A stretch of 64,000 nt of DNA from Tetrahymena thermophila SB210 (lineage: Eukaryota; Ciliophora; Oligohymenophorea; Hymenostomatida; Tetrahymenidae), in NCBI RefSeq assembly GCF_000189635.1, contig NW_002476157.1, positions 372,001 to 436,000 on the forward strand. Direction: 5' to 3'. Every line of letters begins with the position of its first letter. Position 1 is the first letter of the stretch. The position numbers and the translations under genes were made by a program. The notes beneath the pieces were generated by a model. It was given only the letters and a program-made list of their open reading frames with translations, was not told where the DNA came from and ran no database searches. Shown here in pieces: positions 49,483 through 60,291 of this stretch.

Positions 49483-52400
49483 ATGGCTCAAAATCGCTTT
49501 GAGAGCTTAAATATTGATTTAATATTACAGAATTTAGTAATAGAAGATAAACAAATATTACAATAAGAGGACGAGTTTAACTATGAATCCCCTACAATTA
49601 ATCCAGCAAGGCGCAACAAATATGAGTTTCATAACTAAGAAAGTGATTACAAAATAAGTAGTAAATATCAGGGTAATTAGAATTTGAAATTGAATGAGAG
49701 CTATAGTTCTATAGAAGATTAATCTAATTAAATGTAGTACGATGAAGTAAATAAAGAAAATAAATGTGTTTAAGATAGCTGTACTCCTCCAAGGAAAAGT
49801 AATGCAAAGGAATTTGGCTATGATGAAGATAATAGCGACTAAAAAAGTTAAGATAATGACAATCATTTAAAAAGAACTCCTTAAAATAATTTTTAGGTAT
49901 TTTCGCCTTATAATGAAGTTAATGGGAACAAATTTAAGATAACTCTTGAAAAATTCAAACTTTCAGCAACTTCCTCAAACAAAAAGCTTCAAGAAGACCT
50001 GTAGCTGTCTAAGAGCAATAAAAAATAGCATGTCCTTCTTACATCTAATAGAAAAAATATATGCAATTAAGATATAGAGAGCCCTAATTAAAACTCTTGC
50101 TATTCAAATAAAAATAATAATTTTTCTCATACTCCAAAAATTTTGAATTTTTTGAATTCTTCTGCAACTCCTCAAAAAAATTTAATAACCCGCACTGTAA
50201 ATGGCAAAAACTAAAATTTAAATAGCATTTGTGCCTAAGGAGCAAAATAAAATTTATTTATGTCATCTCAACCATGCAATTTTTACTAATACTCAGATCA
50301 AAAAATAAATTCGAACAACTAATTTTCTTACAGCAAAAAGTTATTCTAAGATGATACTGAAGACGAAGAAGAAGTTTAATAAGACTCATAAAAATAAGTT
50401 AAATAAAATCTATTTTCAAAATTCACAATAAGCGATTTTAGTGATTCTAAGGTGAAAAATAGCAGCAATCAAATCTAGTTAGAAAAGATAGATGAATTCA
50501 ATTCGCCTCAAGCTACTAGTAACAATTTACTAGGCTCTTTTAATACAATGAATAACCTCTTTGCATCTCCTATTGTAAACTCTTCTAAGAAGAAAATTCC
50601 TGATTTATTTGCAACTGAGTAGGAAAGCCACTCTTTAAGAAATAAAGTAGATAGCAATAATAATTAACAAGTCAACAAAGCTAACAATTTATTTAATACT
50701 AATAATACCATTCCTAAAAAAGGATTCAATTTATCAAAAGACGATCAATCAACAGTTAAAAAGAATCTATTTGATGATAATACTATTGAAAATTAATTTG
50801 CTAATCTTGAGCAAATAAATGCCTTTTTCTCTTCATAGTAAGCTAATTCAAATTCATAACCAAAACTTTAGTAAAATATTTTTGAATTTAAAAATGGATA
50901 ATTAAGTAGCCCATCTAACATAAATTAAGACAATAATAATGATATCAACAAAATTAACAATCAAACAGCAGATTTATCTAAGTTAAATTTACCTTAGGTA
51001 AATGAATTTTCATTCGAGACAGAAGAAGAAGATGGAAATGCTAGTAACAAAAATGTTTATTTCCAAAATTAATTTATGCAAAATGTGAAAAACCTTTCTC
51101 AAGAAGGATATGACTCTGATAACTTTATTAGAAAAAATACTTAACCTAAAGACTTTTGGGATAATGATTCACAGATGGAAGACAGTTAGTAAAATATTTA
51201 AAATTCCTTTGCCACTGATGAATGTTTTGATTAAAACAACCTTCAATTAATGTAAATAATTTTTTTTTGATTACATAAAATAATTCAAATAAATTAGTTT
51301 AAAACAATTACAAAAAAAATAATAAAAACATTCTAAATTTTTATAAATTATATCATTTTATTTTTATAAATTAAACATTGTAATTTTTATAAATGAAACA
51401 ATATAATATTTATCAAATTAAACAGAAAGGGGAAAAGCGTTAATATTATTTCTTATGAAAACGATCTATTTAACTAAAATGATTAGAATTCTTGGAATTT
51501 AGGATTAAACAGTAATTTAGAAATTATTAATAATTGTTAAAATATTATTTAACTTGAAAAGGGAGAAATTCAGAAGTAGGATTAGACAGCAACAGCGATC
51601 ATAGAAATAAAATTCAGATAGATATAGGAGAAAATGAATTTACTAGAGCTATGCCTGGTGTCAAACCTCATTAAAGACTCAGAATAGGAAGTCTAGTATA
51701 AAATAAGAAGAGATCTCAAACTGTCCTATTTTAAATTCCTGAAAATTCATCTAAAAAGCCAAAATAAGTCCAACCACATCAATCAAATTATTTTGAAGTT
51801 GAAGATGACTTTGATGTTTAAACTCCTATAAGAAGTAAAATGATTGAACAGTAAGACTTTTCAATGTTGTATAAGAAAGCCTCTTCTAGATTCTTTTCAA
51901 ATGCCCTTGCAGAAAAAGATTACATTATTACTAATAGGATCAATTAAAATAAAGAAAATAGATTTAGTAGAGACTTCAAAATACTACAAGTTATCAAGCA
52001 AACACCTTCTTCTTAAGTTTATAAGGTATTTATTTAATTTATGATGATTTTAATTATTTTAAAATTTTTTGTAATTAATAAAATAAATTTATACATTTAT
52101 TTATTTTAAATAAAATATTTTTTTATTCAATATTTTAGAAAATAAATATTTATTTTTTAGAAAAGATTTTAAAATATTCGATTAATTAAATTTTTGACAA
52201 AAAATGTTATTTTGTTCATTTGAAAAAAAAAAATTTTTACATACTATCTTTTGTGAAAATATGAATATCTTCGTTTTTAAGTTAGCTTTATGATTAAAAA
52301 TAATTTTAAATAATATATAAATAGTGCTAAAGTAATGTAAATGGACTTATTTATGCTATAAAAGCAATATAGATTCCATAGGAATACTCTGAACAAGAAA

Positions 52401-53289
52401 GAATATTTAAAGAAGTGCAAAGCTTAGTTTAATTTTCAAGTTATGGATTTGGAATTCTTAAATTTTATAATGTGTGGATGGAAGATTCAAAGCTTTATCT
52501 TGTGGTAATTATTTTTAATTTATTATAGGTTTATTATTCTTATTTAACAATATTAGACTGAACATTGTCTGCATAATTTAAGATAAATTAGAAATGCTAA
52601 TTCTAAACCATCTGAGTAGTTGATAAGGTAGATTATTAGAGATATTTGTGAAACATTAAATTTTTTGCATTAAAACGACTGTGCTCATTTAGGTATTAAA
52701 CCTGAAAATATTTTAGTATCAAAAAAAATGAAATTTAAACTTGCAGATTTAGGTTTATCAAAGATTTAGCTCTCTGAAAATAATATATCACAATAAGAAT
52801 CTCATTTCCCATATATAGCACCAGAATTAGTTGGAGGGTGCCCAACAAATAAATAAAACATCAGAAGCATAAAAGCAGATATTTTTTCTTTAGGAGCTGT
52901 TTTATACGAATTAATGACAGGTAAAATTAAATTAAAAAAATATTTACCTAAATATTAAAAACTAATCAAAAGACTAAGATCTTCCTAAATATGGAGCAGA
53001 ATGGGAGAATTTAAGATCAGGTAGATTCCACAAGCTCATGAACTCAGTAAAGTATAGTGCAAGCTTAAAGAATTTAATAAAATCAATGCTTCTAAGGAAC
53101 CCTTAGCTTAGACCAAGTTGTCAGGATATTTTAAATTAAATACCACCTGATAACGCTCTAGAGTTAGAATTAAAATATATGGTTGAAGAAAATAATATAT
53201 TGTAAAAGAAGTTAGAAGATCTTCAAAAAAAGAGTGAGCAAACTAATTTTTAACAAAATTGCATTTTAAAGAAAAAAGGTAGTTTTTGA
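49483..53289 (+). CDS. WEE1-like protein kinase, probable pseudokinase
   Basis: Exons 49483-51251, 51566-52025, 52325-52504, 52557-52920, 52973-53289 give 1,029 aa. The junction 51251/51566 is the least certain, and the first exon could be a separate gene. About 725 residues of Asn/Ser/Gln-rich disordered sequence precede the kinase domain. The domain shows AIKAIQ (Lys about 756), VWMEDSKLYLVTEHC, the DLG metal-binding motif (about 867), PYIAPELV, ADIFSLGAVLYEL and EWENLRSGRF. The last block and VWMED parallel WEE1, which phosphorylates CDK1 on the inhibitory Tyr. The catalytic loop reads HLGIKPEN instead of H-x-D-x-K-P-x-N, so the catalytic Asp (position about 849) is Gly. The nucleotide loop VIKQTPSSQV has no glycines. 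A C-terminal coiled coil follows the domain. It may act as a scaffold or regulator of cell-cycle kinases. Confidence 0.82.
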
Positions 53290-54384
53290 GAAGTAATTTT
53301 GCAATCAAAAACGTTTTAATCAGTACTTTTCATAACAAATTACTAATTTCTAAGAATAGCAGTTGATAATAATGACCGAGTTTTCTATATATTAAATTAA
53401 TTGAAAATATAATTATATCCTATTTATTTATACATGAGTTTGAACTCTATTGTTTTGACATTTCAAACTACTTTAGGTCCAGATTCATTTGTGTACTCAG
53501 ACATTGGAGATACTTATCTATCAATTTTTCTAATTTTAAACTTTTATTTATTTATCATTTTTATTTGATTTCTCTTAAGCCAATCATATCATAAAAGGAA
53601 AAATGCATCAAAATATTTACAGTTTATTTAATCTTTTTTTAATTGAATCTAGTCAAATTAAACAAATCTAAACTAAGTATTCTTAATTTTTAACAAAATT
53701 TTATTTCTTTTATTAAAATAATTTGTTTTTTTTTCAGTTTTCATCCAATAGTTAACATTTATTTTACCTTAATCTAATACAGTCAAGTAAGTTCTAAAAG
53801 TTTAAATTGTTAAAATAAATGTTTTTTTATTCATATTATTGCTTTTATCTTCTCAAAGTATAAATAAAAAATAAAAAATAATTAAATCAATCGTTCTAAA
53901 TTAATAGTAGCAAAAAATATTATTTTAACTGATAAATTTAAATTTATTTTTGTATATTAATTTTTTAAAAAACTAAAAAAATTATTATTTATTAAAAATA
54001 AAATTATACATTTTGACAATTATAAAATATCTTGTCTAATTTTATTTAAACTTTATTACATATTATTTTAATAATAAGTGAAAATTCATAAATTAATTTA
54101 GTTAGTCATTCTAAAAAAATATTATGAGCTAAAATTTAATAAATTGAATGAATAAAATTAAAATGAATGAATATTTATTTATTGATTGTATGTATGGATT
54201 CTTGGATTTCTTATAATTTGGGTTAAAATAATTATTATACATTTTATTACAGATAATCCAATTAAACATCCTTTATAAATTTAAGTTAATAATGTTAATT
54301 CTATATTTTAATATTTTTTTTGTTTTAGAAATATGAATAAATATAATTGATCAAATATTTGTGATTGTTTATTCAATAATTTGA
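53290..54384. other. Convergent AT-rich intergenic region
   Basis: Between the 3' ends of the kinase gene (plus) and the PH-domain gene (minus). AT-rich, with no gene or RNA seen. Confidence 0.55.
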
Positions 54385-56450
54385 TCAAGAAATTAGCTTT
54401 TTTTATAGTTTATTTGTTCCTGGATTATTTTCATAAGGATCAAAATCATCCTATCTTGGATCGACACAACAACCAAATAGCTTTTGAAAAAAAGATGTCT
54501 TTCTTTCTACCGTTGATTCAGATTTTGATGAACGTTCTGCTTTTAATCTTAAGTCATCTATAAATTAGAAGCTGCCATTAGATTTAGGACGATTTTTAGG
54601 ATCAAATATTATTTCAGAATCAAGATCATTTTTAGTATCATTAATTGAAACATTTTTATTATCTGCTTATTTAGATTCTTTTGCACTTGCTTGAGGTTAT
54701 TCGCGTAGTTCTTCTAAGGGAGTATTTTCATCTGCTATTAATTATTAAATGACTCTAACCCACCAAGCACAATCCTGCTCACTTTTAAGTTTAAATCTTC
54801 TTTGCTCATGTTTTTTTGTTTCTATGCGAAACTTTGTTAGCTTTTCATCTTGCGCTACTTTTTCAATATCTTTTATAATTATATAATCATCTACTTCTCC
54901 ATTTGATACATCTTATTCATTGTTGAACAATTGTATAATTTAACGTTTTACGATACATATTTTATCTTTCCATCCAATTTTCAGCTTGCTATTTAACTTG
55001 ATTTTTATAGATTATTTGAAGATTATTTAGTTCCTCGATAATTTAGTTTCATCAGTGGTGTTGCCAACTGGAGTTTCTTCTTCTCCAATAGATTTTGATG
55101 GTGATTATTTTTCTTCATCATCTCCTACTGTTTAATTTGCATCAGAAGTTTTGTTTGGAGACTCTCCCTCTGTTGTTTGATTTTATTTCTCAATTTCTTC
55201 TTACTCTTAATGATACATATCTTTAGCTTTTTGTAAAGAGTTTACCCATTTTTCAATTTATATAAGAGACTCAGAATAAAAGTTATGAGTTGTTTCTTTA
55301 TTTCCCTTTTTAGCTACGATTTAGAAGATGAACTCAAATTAATGGATATGAGCACCTAATTTATCAAGAAAGGTAATTTCAGCTGTTTTATTTATAACTT
55401 TAACCATTTAATTTCCTATAAACCCAACACCTTTTTTTAAAATATTGTCATCTTCAACTTTCAAGTCTATTTTTTTAATGCTGATGATATTTTTGACGTG
55501 AATCTCTCCTTACATTTTGGAATCGTCATACTTACTATCGAAGTAATATAAGACATTTGGGTTAATGAAAGGAGGCAAATCATCTAAATCAAAGTCATTA
55601 GTGTGAGAAGCATTTTCTGTTAAGTTATATTTGCTAAAAAAAAAGAACCAGCGAAGGGTAGGTTAAATTATCTTTGTGTGTAACTTTTCTTTTTTTTTGT
55701 ATAAAAATCCTTGCACAACATGATTTTGGAGGATTTCTTCCTCATATTTTTCAAAGTAAGGTCTTATGCCTTTAATTTTTTGCATTTCTTCATCTTTTAC
55801 TTCTATTTTTTTGACCTCTTCTTCATCTTGGTTCTTTTTTTCTTGGTTAAGTCTTAAATTTCTTTGTTTATCAGCATCTAATTTCTAATTTATAAAAATA
55901 TTAAAGAAATATCAAATAAATCCTATTTCATGTTTATGGAATGATTTAACTTGAAAAAGAAAAAGTTAATAAAATAATTTATCTTAAAGCCTTTATATTA
56001 ATTATTTATTTATTTGTATTTTGCAGTTGATTTGATAATGGAAAAATAATAAAAATTTACATTAAACCTCCATGCTTTTTTAGATCCTAACTCATCGCTT
56101 GAAGTTCCTTTAGAAATAAGATACTCCTTTAAAAATTCAATAGTTTCGATCCACTCTTTTTTTGTTTAAACATTTGGAGCTTTCAAAATAAAATTTCTAT
56201 CACTAAATTTGAAGCTGAACTCTTTTGAGTCATCTTTTGTAACTATTTTATCAATCTAGCTAATCAAAATAGCACCTTTTGGTATTTTATCTTTTTAAGG
56301 TAATGACTTGTCATAGAGTAAATAAAATTGATCCTTAACTTCTCCAATACTAAAATATCTTTTTTAAAATCCTACCAACAATCTAGGACTTTTCTTTTCT
56401 AACCAACCCTCTTTTGATTTGTGCTTTTATAAGGTAGCTTGCAGATTCAT
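54385..56450 (-). CDS. Protein with three PH-like domains
   Basis: Two exons, 56450-56061 and 55884-54385, total 630 codons including the stop (629 aa). The first PH domain spans about residues 15-115 with EGWLEKKS, QKRYFSI and the invariant Trp in KKEWIETIEFL. A second, more divergent one covers about 185-340 (VVQGFLYKKKEKL, YYFDSK, and a Trp in IEKWVNSLQKAKDMY). A third covers about 430-540 (SIKIKLNSKLKIGWKDK, RRFKLKSEQDCAWWVRVI). Between them are Glu/Ser/Gln-rich spacers. The C-terminus is FFQKLFGCCVDPRQ; the paired Cys there could be a lipid-modification site, which is speculative. PH domains bind phosphoinositides or proteins, so a membrane-trafficking or signalling adaptor is likely. 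No catalytic domain is seen. Confidence 0.8.
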
Positions 56451-57174
56451 AAATGAAATGTATTACTTTTTACTTATTCTCCTATCAATTAATTTATCGA
56501 ACTAATTATCTTATATTCTATTTGATGTGAATATATATATATTGAGAAAATAATTAATATGCCTTTTATATTATTTGTTATCTTAATTTTACCAAAACCT
56601 ATTTAAAATAAAGTAAATTACTTTTTTTAATTTCTGCTCAGGTTATTTTATAAAATTTGTGATGATCAGAGCCATCTAAAAATTGATTACTTTATTTTAT
56701 AGTTATTGTAGTTAATTAAGAGTGCTTTTAGTATTTAATAAATATGCTTAAAATATCTTTTATCTTTTAGTTTTGAACATAGATAATTTCACAATCACTT
56801 AAACTCCATAGTTTATCTGAAATTTTTATAAATTTGTTATAGTTAAAGATTAAATCAACAAAACTTTAATTATTTAAAATAAATATAATTCATAATTTTT
56901 TTATTTTATTTTTTCATATATAGATGATTTGTAATTAAGAATGATTCAGTATAGATAAAAAAATAAAAGTTTATTCTCGAAATTTATTAAATTAGATTAG
57001 AATCATAAAGTTGATTTTTAAGCAAAAACATTTACTAATAAAAAATGTATTTCATTTAAATGAATAGGATTTTACTAAAAATGTAATTTAGAAAAATTGA
57101 AAAAAAATAAAAATTATATTTCTTTCAGTAGTCAGTCTGAAAATCATATAAATTTATTTTAAATTTTACATGTA
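56451..57174. other. Intergenic region between the PH gene and the tRNA pair
   Basis: AT-rich DNA holding the promoter of the PH-domain gene and the 5' flank of the first tRNA. No further gene is seen. Confidence 0.5.
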
Positions 57175-57248
57175 GCTCGATTAGCTCAGCTGGTTAGAGC
57201 ATGCGGCTGTTAACCGCAAGGTCGTAGGTTCGATCCCTACATCGAGCG
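57175..57248 (+). tRNA. tRNA-Asn (GUU), copy 1
   Basis: 74-nt cloverleaf. Acceptor GCTCGAT pairs with ATCGAGC, discriminator G. A-box region TTAGCTCAGCTGG, anticodon stem TGCGG/CCGCA with loop CTGTTAA (anticodon GTT at 57209-57211), and T arm with GGTTCGATCCC (B box). No intron and no encoded CCA. Confidence 0.97.
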
Positions 57249-57249
57249 C

Positions 57250-57256
57250 TTTTTTT
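57250..57256 (+). terminator. Pol III terminator of tRNA-Asn copy 1
   Basis: Run of seven T directly after the discriminator base and one C, the standard RNA polymerase III termination signal. Confidence 0.85.
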
Positions 57257-57403
57257 AGATAATTTCAATAATTAGTTTATTTTTTTATTAAAGAATAATA
57301 TGAAAAAAAATTTTTAATTTGTAATAAATGATATATTTAGAATTTCTTTGATGATAAATTAATCATATTAGATTGATTACTTAAGCAAATATAATATTGA
57401 AAC

Positions 57404-57477
57404 GCTCGATTAGCTCAGCTGGTTAGAGCATGCGGCTGTTAACCGCAAGGTCGTAGGTTCGATCCCTACATCGAGCG
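57404..57477 (+). tRNA. tRNA-Asn (GUU), copy 2
   Basis: Identical to the first copy over all 74 nt, same strand, 229 bp downstream; anticodon GTT at 57438-57440. The flanking sequences differ, so the identity stops at the gene borders apart from the trailing GC and T run. Confidence 0.97.
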
Positions 57478-57478
57478 C

Positions 57479-57487
57479 TTTTTTTTT
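57479..57487 (+). terminator. Pol III terminator of tRNA-Asn copy 2
   Basis: Run of nine T immediately downstream of the second tRNA gene. Confidence 0.85.
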
Positions 57488-57787
57488 AATACTAATTTAG
57501 TCGTTCATTTTTTTTTAAATGTTGTTTACTAAATATTTAACATTTTTTCTAAAAATAAAATAATTTTTAGAAACAAAAGTGAAATGAGAAAAAAATATTT
57601 TTAAATTTATTATTGAAATGAAGAAATATTTTGAAAATTCTATCAGAATCAGAAATTTCTAAATCATAATTTTTTTTAATGCTAGATTATACGAAGATAC
57701 ATTTAAATCAGAAACTCGTAGAAATCTTCTAAAAATATATAATTTACAATAAGTGTGTAAAATATTAGTCTAAAGAATTTGAGGCAA
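57488..57787. promoter_or_regulatory. Upstream region of the AAA ATPase gene
   Basis: About 300 bp of AT-rich DNA between the second tRNA and the AAA ATPase start codon. It should hold that gene's promoter, but no motif stands out. Confidence 0.4.
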
Positions 57788-59908
57788 ATGAATTTCTTTA
57801 AATAGAAGTTAAACTACATTAGATAATACTTTTCTAATATTCTCAGGCCATGGTCTAAATAATATAGCTTTTCAAATCGCAGACAATAAGTGTTTTAATA
57901 AGCTCATTCCAAAATATTTTAAAATCATGCATTTTACAGAAATCTCTTGCTTATAGGAATTCTTAGCTCATATTATCACAAGTAGATTGTTTAGTGCATT
58001 GAAGATGATTAAATATAAAAAGCGAGAAAAACTATTGAAATATAAATTAATAAAATGAAAAAGGAATTCGGTACTTAAATGGCTGCCTTTCCTGAAATAA
58101 AGTAATAAATTTGAATATTCTACTGAAATAGTATTTAGTAATAAAAGATAATTTGTATTTTAAATTTGATACTTAATTACTTAAACTAACTAATTAATCA
58201 TGTAAAACGAAGCTAATCTTATTTTTTGTTTTAAAGATATACTACTAGAGGTAATTGGTATGTGATGGAATTTATTGTTGATCAAAGAAATTGTGATTTA
58301 TTTTAACTATTTATTACTGCAGTTACTACTTTAGAGAAGAAAGACAAATCAGTCTTTGTATTCAAAAATATGCAAACTGCTAAAGATGGAAATATGCTTA
58401 CTTTATAAATCGATTTCGAAGAAAAAAAGGAGAAACAAAACGGAAGTATTTATTTTTTTGAATTTTTTGATAATAAAGTTAAATGAAAGGTTAAAAATAA
58501 TTATATTTATAGGAGTATACAATAAAGGAACTATATGTGTAACAGGAGAGATGATTTCTGATAGACCTGGCTTTAAATTTTCTATTGAAAAGACTGAAGA
58601 AATATCTGAGACAGATATGGAAGCAGTGATTAATGTCTATAGGACAGCTATTTAGCCTTAATAGCATTCTTTTGTTAAAGACAGAATGAAAGCAGCTCCA
58701 AATTAATTTGGTAGCAGTGACCCTAAAAATTAAAGCAAGTAAAAATCTTAAAGAGATTAGTAAAAAGAAAGAACTGATGCAATTAATAAATTAGAAGAAC
58801 TTGGAGTTTCTGTTTTTCTTCCAGATGCAAAATAAATTAATTTAGATTGGGTAACTAACTAAAAATATTTTATGAAAAAGCTTATTTTAAGAAATTATTT
58901 GAATTTAGGATTATTTGGCTGGCTACGAGTAGTAAAAAAGAGATATTGAAGACACAGTTTTATTGGCTTTATAATATCCAGAAATATATGATTAAATAAC
59001 AGCTGGTAAATTTATTCTTTTTCTTTTTCATTTTGTTTATTTTTTCTTCGTTAATTATTAGCAACTAGAATGAAGCAAGAACCTAACAGACCAAAGGCTG
59101 TTTTATTTGAAGGGCCACCAGGTACTGGTAAAACAACCTCTGCTAAGATTATTGCTCAGTAAGTCAGCATCCCACTTATATATATGCCTCTTGAGTCAAT
59201 CATGTCAAAGTATTATGGTGAAGCTGAAAAAAAGTTTGCAGATTTATGGGAAGCCACAAAAATGTTAGGAAAATCCATCATATTTATCGATGAAATAGAT
59301 GCTATAGCTGGAACTAGAGGTATATTTTATAAATTACATTGTAATTTGTGAATGGTAATCATTTTAATTTTAAATTAATTAGATTCTGAAATGCATGAAG
59401 CTTCTAGAAGAATTTTATCTACTTTACTAAGAAAAATTGACAGTTTTGAAAGCTCATCAGATGTTCTTTTAGTTTGCGCTACAAATCGTAAATAGGACTT
59501 AGATCCTGCAATGCTATCTAGAATTGATATGAGCATCAAATTTGAAAAACCAGATGTTCACTCAAGATAAGCTATTTTTAAAAGATATGCAAAGCATTTA
59601 TCAGAGGATCAGTTAAGATAATTAGCAGAAAATTCAGAAAACTTGTCAGGAAGAAATATATCTGATATTTGCAAAGGTATTTATTTTAAGCGTTAAAAAG
59701 ATTATTTTTATTAAATTAAGTTACTGAATAAATATAATTTCTTTTAATTATCCCTAACAAACCTAAATTTAAAACAATAAATAAATAAATAGATGCTGAA
59801 AGAAGATGGGCAAGTAAATTAATTAGAAAATTAGTAGATCAAACTGTTCCTGATGTTGACCAATACATAGAGGCACTCCATAACAGAAAATACTAAAATC
59901 TAGCCTGA
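57788..59908 (+). CDS. AAA ATPase of the plant organellar type, predicted mitochondrial
   Basis: Seven exons, 57788-58101, 58237-58445, 58513-58850, 58909-59005, 59062-59319, 59383-59676, 59793-59908, give 541 aa. The first 50 residues are rich in Lys, Arg, Gln and Ser without Asp or Glu (MNFFKQKLNYIRQYF...), typical of a mitochondrial presequence. A short hydrophobic stretch (NLLLIGIL) follows. A novel-looking N-domain covers about residues 65-300. The AAA module has Walker A GPPGTGKT (about 337-344), the YYGEAEKK pore region, Walker B IIFIDEIDA, sensor ATNRKQDLD with DPAMLSR (arginine finger), and the lid motif LSGRNISDICK. ATNRKQDLDPA plus SGR.I.D.C strongly recall an uncharacterised plant family of organellar AAA proteins. 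The domain should be an active ATPase; the client is unknown. Confidence 0.9.
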
Positions 59909-60291
59909 TATTAAAATTATAACAATTTTAAATCTTTGCATTTTAAAAACACATTCAGATATAATATAATTTATAAATACCATTAAATAGCCTCAATAAT
60001 AATCCATTAAAATGTATATAAATTTATTTTCTTGTTAGCTCTTAGAGAAGATAAGCTAGCTTTAAATTTTATATTAATCATTTATACATCAATTAAATTA
60101 TTAATAATTATTGGGTCTTTTTTATTAAAATTACATCATAAAAATGTGCTTTGTGTTTGGAAATATGTATGAGTTAATTAATTAGTTTTTTTATATTGTT
60201 ATTTATTTCCACTAATTATAAATTATAATTAAAAAATACTGAAATAAATAAAAAAAGTAAGTAAGTAAGGTGAATTTATATTTAAGCATTT
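59909..60291. other. AT-rich intergenic region
   Basis: Spacer between two plus-strand genes; contains a (gtaa)n run near 60,256. No gene seen. Confidence 0.55.
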
